DNA of 64,000 nt from Glaciecola petra. GTDB taxonomy: Bacteria > Pseudomonadota > Gammaproteobacteria > Enterobacterales > Alteromonadaceae. This document shows positions 44,410 through 53,309 of the stretch, piece by piece. The stretch spans positions 62,001-126,000 of the forward strand of contig NZ_JAVRHX010000004.1 in NCBI RefSeq assembly GCF_031846345.1, written 5' to 3'. A program made the translations under genes and the position numbers. The notes under the pieces are model-generated. The model searched no databases and was not told the DNA's origin. It saw only the letters and a program-made list of their open reading frames with translations. Every line of letters starts with the position of its first letter. The first letter of the stretch is position 1.

Positions 44410-44702
44410 TGGGACTCTCGGGTTTTAATGAATTAATACACGCGCCAAATCGTTTACAAATATGCGCCTTATTAGTTGTCACTGCCGAAATGGAATTTAA
44501 AGCGGTTAAATTACAATTAAATGTTAGTGATTCGGTGTTGTCAAAGCATATGAAGGCATTGGTAGGCGCTGGATATATCGCGCAGATTAAACGTACTAGA
44601 AACGGACGACCTTGCACGTGGTTTTCAATCACAGAAGAAGGACGTCAGCAGTTTGAGGCGCATGTTAAAGCACTAAGAGAGATTGTAGGTGTTGGGCCCT
44701 AA
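44409..44702 (+). CDS. Winged-helix transcriptional regulator (MarR/ArsR-like, PF13601 type)
   Basis: 97 residues from ATG 44409. LIHAPNRLQICALLVV, then FKAVKLQLNVSDSVLSKHMKAL as the helix-turn-helix, GAGYIAQIKRTRNGRPCTWF as the wing, and ITEEGRQQFEAHVKAL at the end. This matches the single-domain winged-helix family often encoded with a small membrane protein. Coupled by TAATG to the membrane-protein gene. The tandem repeats upstream of the operon are the probable operator. Signal unknown. Confidence 0.85.
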   Translation: MGLSGFNELIHAPNRLQICALLVVTAEMEFKAVKLQLNVSDSVLSKHMKALVGAGYIAQIKRTRNGRPCTWFSITEEGRQQFEAHVKALREIVGVGP

Positions 44703-44861
44703 ATAAGATTATCGCCTACCCAAGTATGAAAAAATGTTCTACTTTTCATTGTTTAATGCATTGAAAATCCGCATTTCTACAAACTTTTATCTTCTGTAAT
44801 TAAGCGTAGACTGCTACCATTAAGGCATTCATTATTTGGTTATTATTCACACTCAATTTAT

Positions 44862-46568
44862 ATGCGCACATCACAGTATTTATTAGCTACACAAAAAGAA
44901 GTTCCTAGCGATGCAGAAGTCATCAGTCACCAACTAATGCTGCGTGCTGGCATGGTTCGTAAAGTCGCAGCCGGCATGTATAACTGGTTACCCACAGGCC
45001 TTAGAGTGTTAAACAAAGTAGCGCACATTGTGCGTGACGAGATGAACAAAGCCGGAGCGATAGAGATCAATATGCCGGTAGTGCAACCTGCTGATTTATG
45101 GCAAGAATCTGGTCGTTGGGAAGAGTACGGCCCAGAATTATTGCGCATAAAAGACAGGCATGATCGTGATTTTGTATTGGGCCCTACCCATGAAGAAGTT
45201 GTTACCGCATTGGTTAGCAATGAGGTAAATAGTTATAAACAATTGCCTTTGAACCTGTATCAAATACAAACTAAATTTAGAGACGAAGTCAGACCTCGCT
45301 TTGGTATCATGCGCGGGCGCGAATTTATCATGAAAGACGCCTATTCGTTCCATTTAAGTAATGAGTGCTTAGATTCTACCTACCAATTAATGCATAAAGC
45401 CTATTGTAATATTTTTGAACGTATTGGGCTTGAATACCGTCCTGTTATTGCTGACTCCGGCTCAATTGGTGGTGCAGTATCACACGAGTTTCATGTGTTA
45501 GCTGAATCAGGTGAAGACGACATTGCGTTTAGCAACCAGTCTGACTATGCCGCCAACGTAGAATTAGCTGAAGCCATAACATTAGAAACAAGTCCAGAAG
45601 CTACGCAAGATTTACAAAGTGTGGATACTGGCTCAGCGAGCACGATACAAGAAGTATGTGAATTGTTATCTATCGAGCCAGCAAAAACTGTGAAAACACT
45701 ATTGGTTAAAGCAAGTGACGAAGTTGCCACAGACTTAGTTGCGTTGATTGTGCGCGGAGACCATAGCTTAAATGATATTAAGGCGAGTAAACATGCTTGG
45801 GTTGCAAGCCCGTTAGAGTTTGCCAATGCTGACGAAGTAGTCACTGCAACCGGCGCAAGCATCGGTTGTTTGGGCCCTGTGCAAGCAAGAGTGCCACTTA
45901 TAGTCGACGCTAGCGCTGCTGCCTGTGCCGATTTTGTGTGTGGTGCCAACCAAAATAATACCCATTACACCGGTGCAAACTGGCAACGTGATGTAGGCGA
46001 GTTTGAAATTGCTGATATACGTGAGGTTGTTGCAGGTGACCCATCACCATGTGGTAAAGGTAATTTGGAAATTCGCAAAGGCATTGAAGTTGGGCATATA
46101 TTCCAACTGGGCGACAAGTACTCAAAAGCCATGAATTGCGGTGTGCTCACCGAAACCGGTAAACACGAAGTGCTGCAAATGGGTTGTTATGGCATTGGTG
46201 TGACCCGCATTGTAGCCGCCGCAATTGAACAAAACCATGACAAATTCGGCATAATTTGGCCCGACGCTATTGCGCCTTTTAAAGTTGTTATCATTCCTAT
46301 GAATATGCATAAGTCACACAGAGTTAAAGAAGTTGCAGAGTCTTTGTATAGTGCTTTGAGTGACGCCAACATAGAAGTTTTGTTTGATGACCGTAAAGAA
46401 CGCCCTGGCGTAATGTTTGCCGATATGGAACTTATTGGCGTTCCTTATAGCATTGTAGTAGGTGAGCGGAACCTCGATAACCAACAAGTAGAAATAAAAA
46501 ATAGACGAAGTAACGAGAAAACCGTGATAGCTATTGACGAAGTGGTCGATACAATAAAAAGCTATTAA
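44862..46568 (+). CDS. proS: Proline-tRNA ligase
   Basis: 568 residues, bacterial-type class II synthetase. N-terminal block MRTSQYLLATQKEVPSDAEV; motif 2 region TKFRDEVRPRFGIMRGREFIMKD (seen in parts); YbaK-like editing insertion between about residues 250 and 380; motif 3 GCYGIGVTRIVAAAIEQ; C-terminal anticodon-binding domain with DDRKERPGVMFADMELIG. ATG 44862 gives the expected length. It charges the two identical tRNA-Pro genes in this window. Confidence 0.97.
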   Translation: MRTSQYLLATQKEVPSDAEVISHQLMLRAGMVRKVAAGMYNWLPTGLRVLNKVAHIVRDEMNKAGAIEINMPVVQPADLWQESGRWEEYGPELLRIKDRHDRDFVLGPTHEEVVTALVSNEVNSYKQLPLNLYQIQTKFRDEVRPRFGIMRGREFIMKDAYSFHLSNECLDSTYQLMHKAYCNIFERIGLEYRPVIADSGSIGGAVSHEFHVLAESGEDDIAFSNQSDYAANVELAEAITLETSPEATQDLQSVDTGSASTIQEVCELLSIEPAKTVKTLLVKASDEVATDLVALIVRGDHSLNDIKASKHAWVASPLEFANADEVVTATGASIGCLGPVQARVPLIVDASAAACADFVCGANQNNTHYTGANWQRDVGEFEIADIREVVAGDPSPCGKGNLEIRKGIEVGHIFQLGDKYSKAMNCGVLTETGKHEVLQMGCYGIGVTRIVAAAIEQNHDKFGIIWPDAIAPFKVVIIPMNMHKSHRVKEVAESLYSALSDANIEVLFDDRKERPGVMFADMELIGVPYSIVVGERNLDNQQVEIKNRRSNEKTVIAIDEVVDTIKSY

Positions 46569-46623
46569 ATTTATTAGTCGCCGTTGTTGACCAATATGCG
46601 CAATAAAACAGGTAATAAGTCTT

Positions 46624-47457
46624 TTGCAAATAACATTTTATGGTGTGCGTGGTTCTATTCCTACTCCTGGACAAGCCTTTATTAAATACGGTGGTAATAC
46701 CGCCTGCGTGCATGTTGAGTTAGACGATGGTACTGATATTGTATTAGATGCTGGTACAGGTATACGCTTGCTAGGTAAAGAGCTGATTCAAAAAAACACC
46801 CCTATCCATATAATTTTGTCGCATAACCATTGGGATCACATACAAGGCTTTCCTTTTTTCGCGCCTATCTATCAGCCAAAAAGAGAGATTTTTGTGACGC
46901 CTGGGGACACCGAAGAAGATCGCCCCGAGGCCTTTTTAGAACAAATGTCTGGTAGTTTTTTCCCAGTCCCAAAAGAAGCGATCAATGCAAATATACAAAT
47001 AGTTAATGCAAAACAAACTAGATGGAACATTAATCAGGCTAAAATCAAGCGTTTAGGCATGAACCACCCCGGCGGAGGCAGTTGCTATACCATCGAATAT
47101 AAAAACTTTAAACTTGCTTACGTTACAGACAACGAATTGTACCCGCCTTATGCTAAGAATACCGACTTTCAGGAATTTGCCGAGTTAGTAAAAGGAGCTG
47201 ACCTTTTGATCCACGATGCCCAATATGTTGTTCAAGATATGCCCGCCAAATCAGGTTGGGGTCACTCGGTGGCTGAAGAAGCAATAAAGCTGGCTTTAGC
47301 GGCTGATGTAAAGCGCTTAGCACTATATAGTCACGATCCAGAACGCACTGACGACATGGTTGATGAAATAGTGGACCATGCCAAGCTTATAATAGAAATT
47401 GGCGGGGGAACAACAACATGCATGGGCGCAAGTGAAGGCTTAGTCTTAAAACTATAA
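46624..47457 (+). CDS. MBL-fold metallo-hydrolase (PhnP/RNase Z-like)
   Basis: 277 residues. Begins QITFYGVRGSIPTPG, with the metal-binding motif SHNHWDHIQGFPFF (HxHxDH), a downstream Asp in AYVTDNE and His residues in LGMNHPGG, LIHDAQY, GWGHSV and YSHDP. The start codon is TTG 46624 because family members begin exactly here. Likely a soluble phosphodiesterase-type enzyme with unknown substrate. 55 bases after proS and possibly on the same transcript. Confidence 0.85.
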   Translation: MQITFYGVRGSIPTPGQAFIKYGGNTACVHVELDDGTDIVLDAGTGIRLLGKELIQKNTPIHIILSHNHWDHIQGFPFFAPIYQPKREIFVTPGDTEEDRPEAFLEQMSGSFFPVPKEAINANIQIVNAKQTRWNINQAKIKRLGMNHPGGGSCYTIEYKNFKLAYVTDNELYPPYAKNTDFQEFAELVKGADLLIHDAQYVVQDMPAKSGWGHSVAEEAIKLALAADVKRLALYSHDPERTDDMVDEIVDHAKLIIEIGGGTTTCMGASEGLVLKL

Positions 47458-47518
47458 AACTTGTGCCAAATTCATGTAAAATATAGGTCGTTAATAAAAT
47501 AATAATAAGGACCTTTTT

Positions 47519-48448
47519 GTGAATCTTCACGATTTTAAAAATATCGCAGTAGTGACTTGCCTACTAGTATTTACTTTTCCGGTTGTTTCTCAAACGCCAC
47601 AAACTGAAGCCGCACAAAATACAACTGAAGATGTTGTTACCGAGTCTTTATTAGATGAAAAACTAGAAAACGAAAAAGAAGCGAATCAGAATCTATTTTC
47701 GTTAGCACAGCACCGGCCAAACTATATCTTACCAATCAGTTATGTCACCGATCCGAATAATATTACCCTAGATGGCGTTGGTGCCGAACAAATTGATAAC
47801 TTAGAAGCAAAATATCAAATAAGTGTGAAAACACCACTTTGGTTGCAACAAGATGATGCCTCTGGCATCTATTTTGGCTTTACCGCAGTATCTTTTTGGC
47901 AACTTTATAATTCTGAAACCTCCAAACCGTTTAGAGAAACTAATTACGAACCAGAAGTGTTTTACCAATGGAATGCGAATCTATCCTTGTTAGGCTACAA
48001 GTTTAATTTACTTAGAGTGGGCATAAATCATCAATCTAACGGGCAAGATGGTTTGAAATCACGGAGTTGGAATCGCATTGTTGCTACTGCTCTTTTTAGT
48101 GATGAAAATACGGCTTATTATCTGAAAACGTGGTATCGCCTGCCAGAAGAAGACAAAACCTCGTTGTTAGATCCACTTGGTGATGACAACCCAGATATTA
48201 ACGACTATTACGGCCGCATCGAATTAGGTTTTGGCATAAAACTAGGTAAGGTAAATGTTGTGAGCCGTATTCGTAATAACCTATCATTCAAAGATAATCG
48301 CAGCGGTATAGAGCTTGATTTCACCTATCCAATTAACGAACGCTATGATTTTTTAATTCAATACTTTAACGGTTACGGTGACTCTTTAATTGACTACAAC
48401 CGGCATCAACAACGTTTTAGTATGGGTGTGCAACTTAGGTTTTTATAA
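47519..48448 (+). CDS. pldA: Outer-membrane phospholipase A
   Basis: 309 residues. GTG start at 47519 with AAGGA upstream, signal peptide ending near VVSQ. Acidic linker to about residue 55, then a 12-stranded barrel. The catalytic block VGINHQSNGQDG followed by SRSWNRIVAT carries the His-Ser pair and partner Asn of OMPLA; the calcium-site Ser in the SRSWNR motif is also kept. The C-terminus ends in a barrel signature (MGVQLRFL). Degrades misplaced phospholipids in the outer leaflet. Confidence 0.93.
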   Translation: MNLHDFKNIAVVTCLLVFTFPVVSQTPQTEAAQNTTEDVVTESLLDEKLENEKEANQNLFSLAQHRPNYILPISYVTDPNNITLDGVGAEQIDNLEAKYQISVKTPLWLQQDDASGIYFGFTAVSFWQLYNSETSKPFRETNYEPEVFYQWNANLSLLGYKFNLLRVGINHQSNGQDGLKSRSWNRIVATALFSDENTAYYLKTWYRLPEEDKTSLLDPLGDDNPDINDYYGRIELGFGIKLGKVNVVSRIRNNLSFKDNRSGIELDFTYPINERYDFLIQYFNGYGDSLIDYNRHQQRFSMGVQLRFL

Positions 48449-48472
48449 GTCTAAAATCTATGGATATAGCCC

Positions 48473-50050
48473 TTATTCCCACTCAATAGTGGCTGGGGGC
48501 TTGCCCGAGATGTCATAAACGACTCTAGATATTCCGTCTACTTCGTTAATAATACGGTTAGATACCTTACCCAAAAACTCATAAGGAAGATGGGCCCAGC
48601 GCGCTGTCATAAAGTCTATAGTTTCAACAGCCCTTACCGACACCACCCAATCGTATTTGCGCATGTCACCCATTACACCCACCGAACGTACTGGTAAAAA
48701 TACGGTAAATGCTTGGCTAACTTTATGGTAAAGCTCAGCTTTGTGTAACTCTTCAATGAATATTGCGTCGGCCTTACGCAATAAGTCGCAATATTCTTTT
48801 TTAATTTCACCCAATACACGAACGCCCAAACCCGGCCCAGGAAATGGATGACGGTATAGCATGTCATATGGTAATCCAAGTGCTAAGCCAATTTTACGAA
48901 CTTCATCTTTGAACAACTCGCGCAAAGGCTCAACCAATCCCATTTTCATATGCTCTGGCAAACCTCCGACATTATGATGGGACTTGATAACATGCGCCTT
49001 TCCTGTTTTAGAGCCCGCTGATTCTATTACATCGGGATAAATAGTGCCTTGTGCTAACCATTTTGCATTGACCAGTTTGTTAGCCTCTTCATCAAATACG
49101 TAAACAAACTGATTGCCAATAATCTTTCGTTTTTTCTCAGGATCAACTTCACCCTTAAGAGCTTGTAAAAAGCGATCTTCAGCATCTACCTTAATAATAT
49201 TTAGGCCAAAATGATCACCAAACATATCCATAACTTGCTGACCTTCGTTGAGTCTCAACAAACCGTTATCAACAAATACACAAGTCAATTGTTTGCCGAT
49301 TGCTTGATGCAAAAGCATAGCGGTTACCGATGAATCTACTCCACCAGACAAACCCAATATCACTTCGTCATCACCGACTTTGTCTTTGATGCGAGCAACT
49401 GCATCTTCAATAATTGAATCAGCCGTCCATAGCGCTTCACAGCCACAGATTTGCATTACAAAATGCTCAAGAATACGTAAGCCTTGTTTTGTATGAGTGA
49501 CCTCGGGATGAAACTGTACACCATAAAAACGTTGGTCATGATTAGCCATAGCGGCGTGTGGACAACTGGGAGTTTGCGCAATGGTTTCAAAACCAGGCGG
49601 TATCTGTTCCACTTTATCACCATGGCTCATCCATACGTCGAGCAGCGCATTGCCCTTACTATTCACTTCATCTTCGATTTTATCAAACAATAACGTAGCA
49701 TTTAATAATTCTACTTGCGCATAGCCAAACTCTCTTATATTTGAGCCTTGCACTTTGCCGCCTAATTGATGTGCCATTGTTTGCATGCCATAACAAATTC
49801 CTAATATAGGAACACCTGCATTGAATACATACTGGGGGGCTCTCGGTGAATTAACTTCGGTCACTGACTCGGGTCCACCTGATAAAATGATGCCGTCTGG
49901 AGCGAAATCTCTAATATGCTTTTCGTCAACGTCCCATGCCCACAACTCACAATACACGCCTATTTCACGAACGCGTCGGGCAATGAGTTGAGTGTACTGC
50001 GATCCAAAATCAAGAATTAAGATTTTTTGGCTATGAATATTGACTGACAT
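48473..50050 (-). CDS. guaA: GMP synthase (glutamine-hydrolysing)
   Basis: 525 residues. N-terminal class I glutamine amidotransferase with Cys nucleophile in GICYGMQTMA and His-Glu in HPEVTHT. ATP pyrophosphatase domain with PP-loop GLSGGVDSSVTAM. C-terminal dimerization domain ending KPPATIEWE. Converts XMP to GMP. Downstream of guaB; a hairpin between them could modulate its level. Confidence 0.98.
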   Translation of the reverse strand: MSVNIHSQKILILDFGSQYTQLIARRVREIGVYCELWAWDVDEKHIRDFAPDGIILSGGPESVTEVNSPRAPQYVFNAGVPILGICYGMQTMAHQLGGKVQGSNIREFGYAQVELLNATLLFDKIEDEVNSKGNALLDVWMSHGDKVEQIPPGFETIAQTPSCPHAAMANHDQRFYGVQFHPEVTHTKQGLRILEHFVMQICGCEALWTADSIIEDAVARIKDKVGDDEVILGLSGGVDSSVTAMLLHQAIGKQLTCVFVDNGLLRLNEGQQVMDMFGDHFGLNIIKVDAEDRFLQALKGEVDPEKKRKIIGNQFVYVFDEEANKLVNAKWLAQGTIYPDVIESAGSKTGKAHVIKSHHNVGGLPEHMKMGLVEPLRELFKDEVRKIGLALGLPYDMLYRHPFPGPGLGVRVLGEIKKEYCDLLRKADAIFIEELHKAELYHKVSQAFTVFLPVRSVGVMGDMRKYDWVVSVRAVETIDFMTARWAHLPYEFLGKVSNRIINEVDGISRVVYDISGKPPATIEWE

Positions 50051-50065
50051 TAAGGTTTTCCTAGT

Positions 50066-50096
50066 CTAAAAAAAGAAGAGCAGCCAAGGCTGCTCT
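50066..50096 (-). terminator. Intrinsic terminator or attenuator between guaB and guaA
   Basis: On the minus strand a 9-bp stem AGAGCAGCC / GGCTGCTCT with a two-base TT loop, then TCTTTTTTT. It lies in the 59-base guaB-guaA gap. It would end most guaB transcripts, leaving partial read-through into guaA. Confidence 0.75.
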
Positions 50097-50109
50097 GGTC
50101 ATTGTAAAA

Positions 50110-51579
50110 TTAACCTAATCGGTAGTTGGGAGCTTCTTTTGTAATACTCACATCGTGCACATGTGACTCGCCCATACCAGCAGAAGTCACTTTGACGAAA
50201 TTAGCTTTAGTGCGCAAATCGTCTATGGTCGCGCAACCAGTTAGTCCCATAGCTGAGCGCAAACCGCCTAATTGTTGGTGAATAATATTAGCTATAGGCC
50301 CCTTATATGCGACTCTTCCCTCTATGCCTTCTGGCACTAATTTTTCTGCATTTTTACTTTCTTGAAAATACCGGTCGGATGAACCATGACTTTGATTCAT
50401 GGCGCCTAACGAACCCATACCTCTATAAGATTTATAGTATCGACCTTGATATAGCTCAACCTCGCCGGGAGCTTCTTCTGTACCTGCAAGCATACTGCCT
50501 ACCATAACCGAACTTGCCCCTGCAGCAAGAGCTTTAGCGATATCGCCTGAAAAACGAATACCACCGTCGGCAATAACAGGCACGCCAAGCTTATCAATAG
50601 CACTAACTGCGTCAGATACTGCCGTGATTTGTGGCACACCACAACCTGTAACAATACGCGTTGTGCATATTGAACCAGGGCCAATACCTACCTTTACCGC
50701 ATCAACGCCCGCTTCAGCCAATGCTAACGCACCGCCTGCAGTTGCGACATTACCAGCAATTAATTGAACATCAGGATATGCATCTCTAACTTGCTTAACG
50801 CGATCAATAACCCCTTTTGAGTGCCCGTGTGAAGTGTCAATTAATAATACGTCAACACCAGCATCAACTAATAATTTTATCCGTTCATCTGTACCCGGGC
50901 CCACGCTGACAGCTGCACCAACACGTAATCGACCTTGCGCATCTTTACATGCATTAGGTTTACTTTTCGCCTTTTGGAAATCTTTAACAGTAATTAAACC
51001 ATCGAGTCTAAATTCATCGTTAACCACTAAGATTTTTTCTATCCGATATTCGTGCATTAAGTCCATAACTTTATCAGGGCTTGTGTCTGCGGTTACCGTA
51101 ACAAGCTTGTCTTTTTTTGTCATTACTTTGCTGACGGGTTCTTCCAGACGGTTTTCGAAACGTAAATCACGGCCCGTTACGATGCCAATTAAATTGTTAA
51201 GTTCATCGACTACCGGAAAACCTGAGTAACCGAGCTTTTTACTCAAAGCAATAGTATTACCGATAGTGTCTTCTGCACTTACGGTTACAGGGTCGATGAC
51301 CATGCCACTTTCGTATTTTTTAACTCTTAATACATGCTCAGCTTGCGTTTGGGCTGGCATATTTTTATGGATAAACCCAATACCGCCTTCTTGCGCTAAG
51401 GCAATGGCCAAGGGCGCTTCTGTCACGGTGTCCATAGCCGCAGACATAAGGGGCATATTTAGCGTTATACCACGCGTTAATTTAGTTTGGAGATTTGCCA
51501 TATGTGGCAATACTTCTGAATGACTCGGTACTAAAAGTACGTCGTCAAAGGTAAGTGCTTCTTTAAGAATGCGTAACAT
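50110..51579 (-). CDS. guaB: Inosine-5'-monophosphate dehydrogenase
   Basis: 489 residues. (beta/alpha)8 barrel with two CBS domains inserted near residues 95-205. Catalytic Cys loop GIGPGSICTTRIVTG, and flap region YRGMGSLGAMNQ. Oxidises IMP to XMP with NAD, the first committed step to GMP. Divergent from xseA, as in E. coli. Confidence 0.98.
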   Translation of the reverse strand: MLRILKEALTFDDVLLVPSHSEVLPHMANLQTKLTRGITLNMPLMSAAMDTVTEAPLAIALAQEGGIGFIHKNMPAQTQAEHVLRVKKYESGMVIDPVTVSAEDTIGNTIALSKKLGYSGFPVVDELNNLIGIVTGRDLRFENRLEEPVSKVMTKKDKLVTVTADTSPDKVMDLMHEYRIEKILVVNDEFRLDGLITVKDFQKAKSKPNACKDAQGRLRVGAAVSVGPGTDERIKLLVDAGVDVLLIDTSHGHSKGVIDRVKQVRDAYPDVQLIAGNVATAGGALALAEAGVDAVKVGIGPGSICTTRIVTGCGVPQITAVSDAVSAIDKLGVPVIADGGIRFSGDIAKALAAGASSVMVGSMLAGTEEAPGEVELYQGRYYKSYRGMGSLGAMNQSHGSSDRYFQESKNAEKLVPEGIEGRVAYKGPIANIIHQQLGGLRSAMGLTGCATIDDLRTKANFVKVTSAGMGESHVHDVSITKEAPNYRLG

Positions 51580-51716
51580 GCAATTTTACCTGTGTGCTTG
51601 GGGCTTGATTGATGGCTTAATTGCGGCGTAATTGTAGTGTTTTTTCATTTCTAGGTAAACCAGAAATATGCTATGTTGACAAAATAAATCTATAAACGAG
51701 TTGATTACGCCATTTT

Positions 51717-53204
51717 ATGTTCGCTGTACCACAAGAAATGAAAATTATAAGTGTCACAAAACTTAACCGTTTCGCCAAGCAAGTGCTTGAAAGCGAAATT
51801 GGTCAAGTATGGGTGAGTGGCGAAATATCAAACTTTACGCGTGCGGCATCTGGTCATTGGTATTTTACGTTAAAAGACCAAGGCGCACAGGTGCGCACGG
51901 CCATGTTTAAAGGCGCTAATCAAAGCGTTAGTTTTATGCCAAAACAAGGCGACAAAGTCATTGTCCGAGCAAATATTAGCCTTTATGAAGCACGTGGTGA
52001 CTATCAGCTTATTGCCATAAAAATGGAACCGGAAGGTGTTGGGCAACTCAAACAGGCCTTTGAAGCTTTGAAATTGCAACTACAAGACGAAGGGCTGTTT
52101 TCTCAAGACAATAAACAAACCTTACCTAAAGTAGTCAAAAAAATTGGTTTAGTCACATCGGCAACTGGTGCAGCAGTACACGATATTTTGCATGTGTTAC
52201 AGCGCCGCAACCCTGCTGTAGAAGTCATCTTATATCCTAGTATGGTGCAAGGTGAAGGCGCTGCGTTAACAATTGTGTCCCAAATAGAAAAGGCTAACCA
52301 GCGCAATGAAGTTGATGTATTAGTTGTTGGTCGGGGTGGCGGCTCACTGGAAGATTTATGGCCCTTTAATGAAGAGATTGTTGCTAGAGCTATTTTCGCA
52401 TCAGCTTTACCTACTGTATCCGCGGTAGGACACGAAGTTGACGTCACAATCGCTGATTTTGTAGCGGATTTAAGAGCAGCGACACCTTCGGCCGCAGCTG
52501 AATTACTCAGTGAAGATAAGCAAAATTTGCAACACAGTATCAATCAACTTAAACGACGTTTGATGAATAGCTTGCTGCAACAGCTTGACTCAAAACGCAG
52601 TGTAGCCAACAGCAGTGCAAGTCGTCTCCAAGCCCAACACCCGCAAAAATTAGTGCAAAAACAGGCGCAGTCTTTTGATTATCTATATTCAAGGTTTTTG
52701 CAGCAACATCCGAATAAGAGCATCAAAAAACAACACCAAAATCTTGATTATTTGATTCAGCGTCTTAATGCGCAGCAACCCAACACCAGAATTAAGCAAA
52801 CACATAGCAAATTAAACGAGTTGACTCAGCGTTTACATCAAAGCATGAATAATAAATTAATCGCCGATAAACGTGAGCAGAGTTTACTAAATCAGAAAAT
52901 GGCTCAAACTTCACCGCTAGCACATATTCAAACGGCTCAAAAGCATATTGACGCTCAACTAAACAATTTAGAGAAGTTAACTTCGCAACAGATTACGCTT
53001 AAGCGACATGCGTTAGCTAGCGTAAGTGACGTTCTCAATACTGTTAGCCCATTAGCCACTTTAGCAAGGGGTTACAGTATTACTATGCAAAACGATACAG
53101 TGGTTAAATCTACTGATGCAATTAAGATTGGTGACAACATTTTAAGCAAATTAGTGGACGGAGACGTCAATTCAAAAGTGCTATCAGTTAGTAAAAAAGG
53201 CTAA
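51717..53204 (+). CDS. xseA: Exodeoxyribonuclease VII large subunit
   Basis: 495 residues. N-terminal OB-fold (VWVSGEISNFTRAASGHWYF), catalytic domain with VGRGGGSLEDLWPFN and SAVGHEVDVTIADFVADLRA (in parts), then a long coiled coil with three degenerate repeats of about 35 residues (QHPQKLVQKQ, QHPNKSIKKQ, QQPNTRIKQT), ending LATLARGYSI. Partner XseB is not in the window. ATG 51717 fits the family. Confidence 0.97.
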   Translation: MFAVPQEMKIISVTKLNRFAKQVLESEIGQVWVSGEISNFTRAASGHWYFTLKDQGAQVRTAMFKGANQSVSFMPKQGDKVIVRANISLYEARGDYQLIAIKMEPEGVGQLKQAFEALKLQLQDEGLFSQDNKQTLPKVVKKIGLVTSATGAAVHDILHVLQRRNPAVEVILYPSMVQGEGAALTIVSQIEKANQRNEVDVLVVGRGGGSLEDLWPFNEEIVARAIFASALPTVSAVGHEVDVTIADFVADLRAATPSAAAELLSEDKQNLQHSINQLKRRLMNSLLQQLDSKRSVANSSASRLQAQHPQKLVQKQAQSFDYLYSRFLQQHPNKSIKKQHQNLDYLIQRLNAQQPNTRIKQTHSKLNELTQRLHQSMNNKLIADKREQSLLNQKMAQTSPLAHIQTAQKHIDAQLNNLEKLTSQQITLKRHALASVSDVLNTVSPLATLARGYSITMQNDTVVKSTDAIKIGDNILSKLVDGDVNSKVLSVSKKG

Positions 53205-53309
53205 TTTGAATTATTAGGTATATATTTTAGCACTTAAGTACCACTTGATATAACTATACTACTTTGGTACTGTTTGGCGATTGAAACGATAAAATACATT
53301 GGATGTGTT

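Noticed and set aside
44264..44632. 122-codon minus-strand frame across the membrane-protein/regulator junction
   Set aside because: Antisense to two convincing genes joined by TAATG, and the translated product resembles nothing.
45545..45949. 134-codon minus-strand frame inside proS
   Set aside because: Antisense to the proS editing domain; composition (Ser/Ala/Thr-rich) is typical of a shadow frame.
51646..51668. Imperfect inverted repeat (ATTTCT ... AGAAAT) in the guaB-xseA divergent region, considered as a PurR-type operator
   Set aside because: It does not resemble the E. coli PurR consensus (ACGCAAACGTTTGCGT) and has two mismatches near the centre. Could be chance in AT-rich DNA.
52103..52543. 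146-codon minus-strand frame inside xseA
   Set aside because: Antisense to the conserved catalytic domain of xseA; no start signal.
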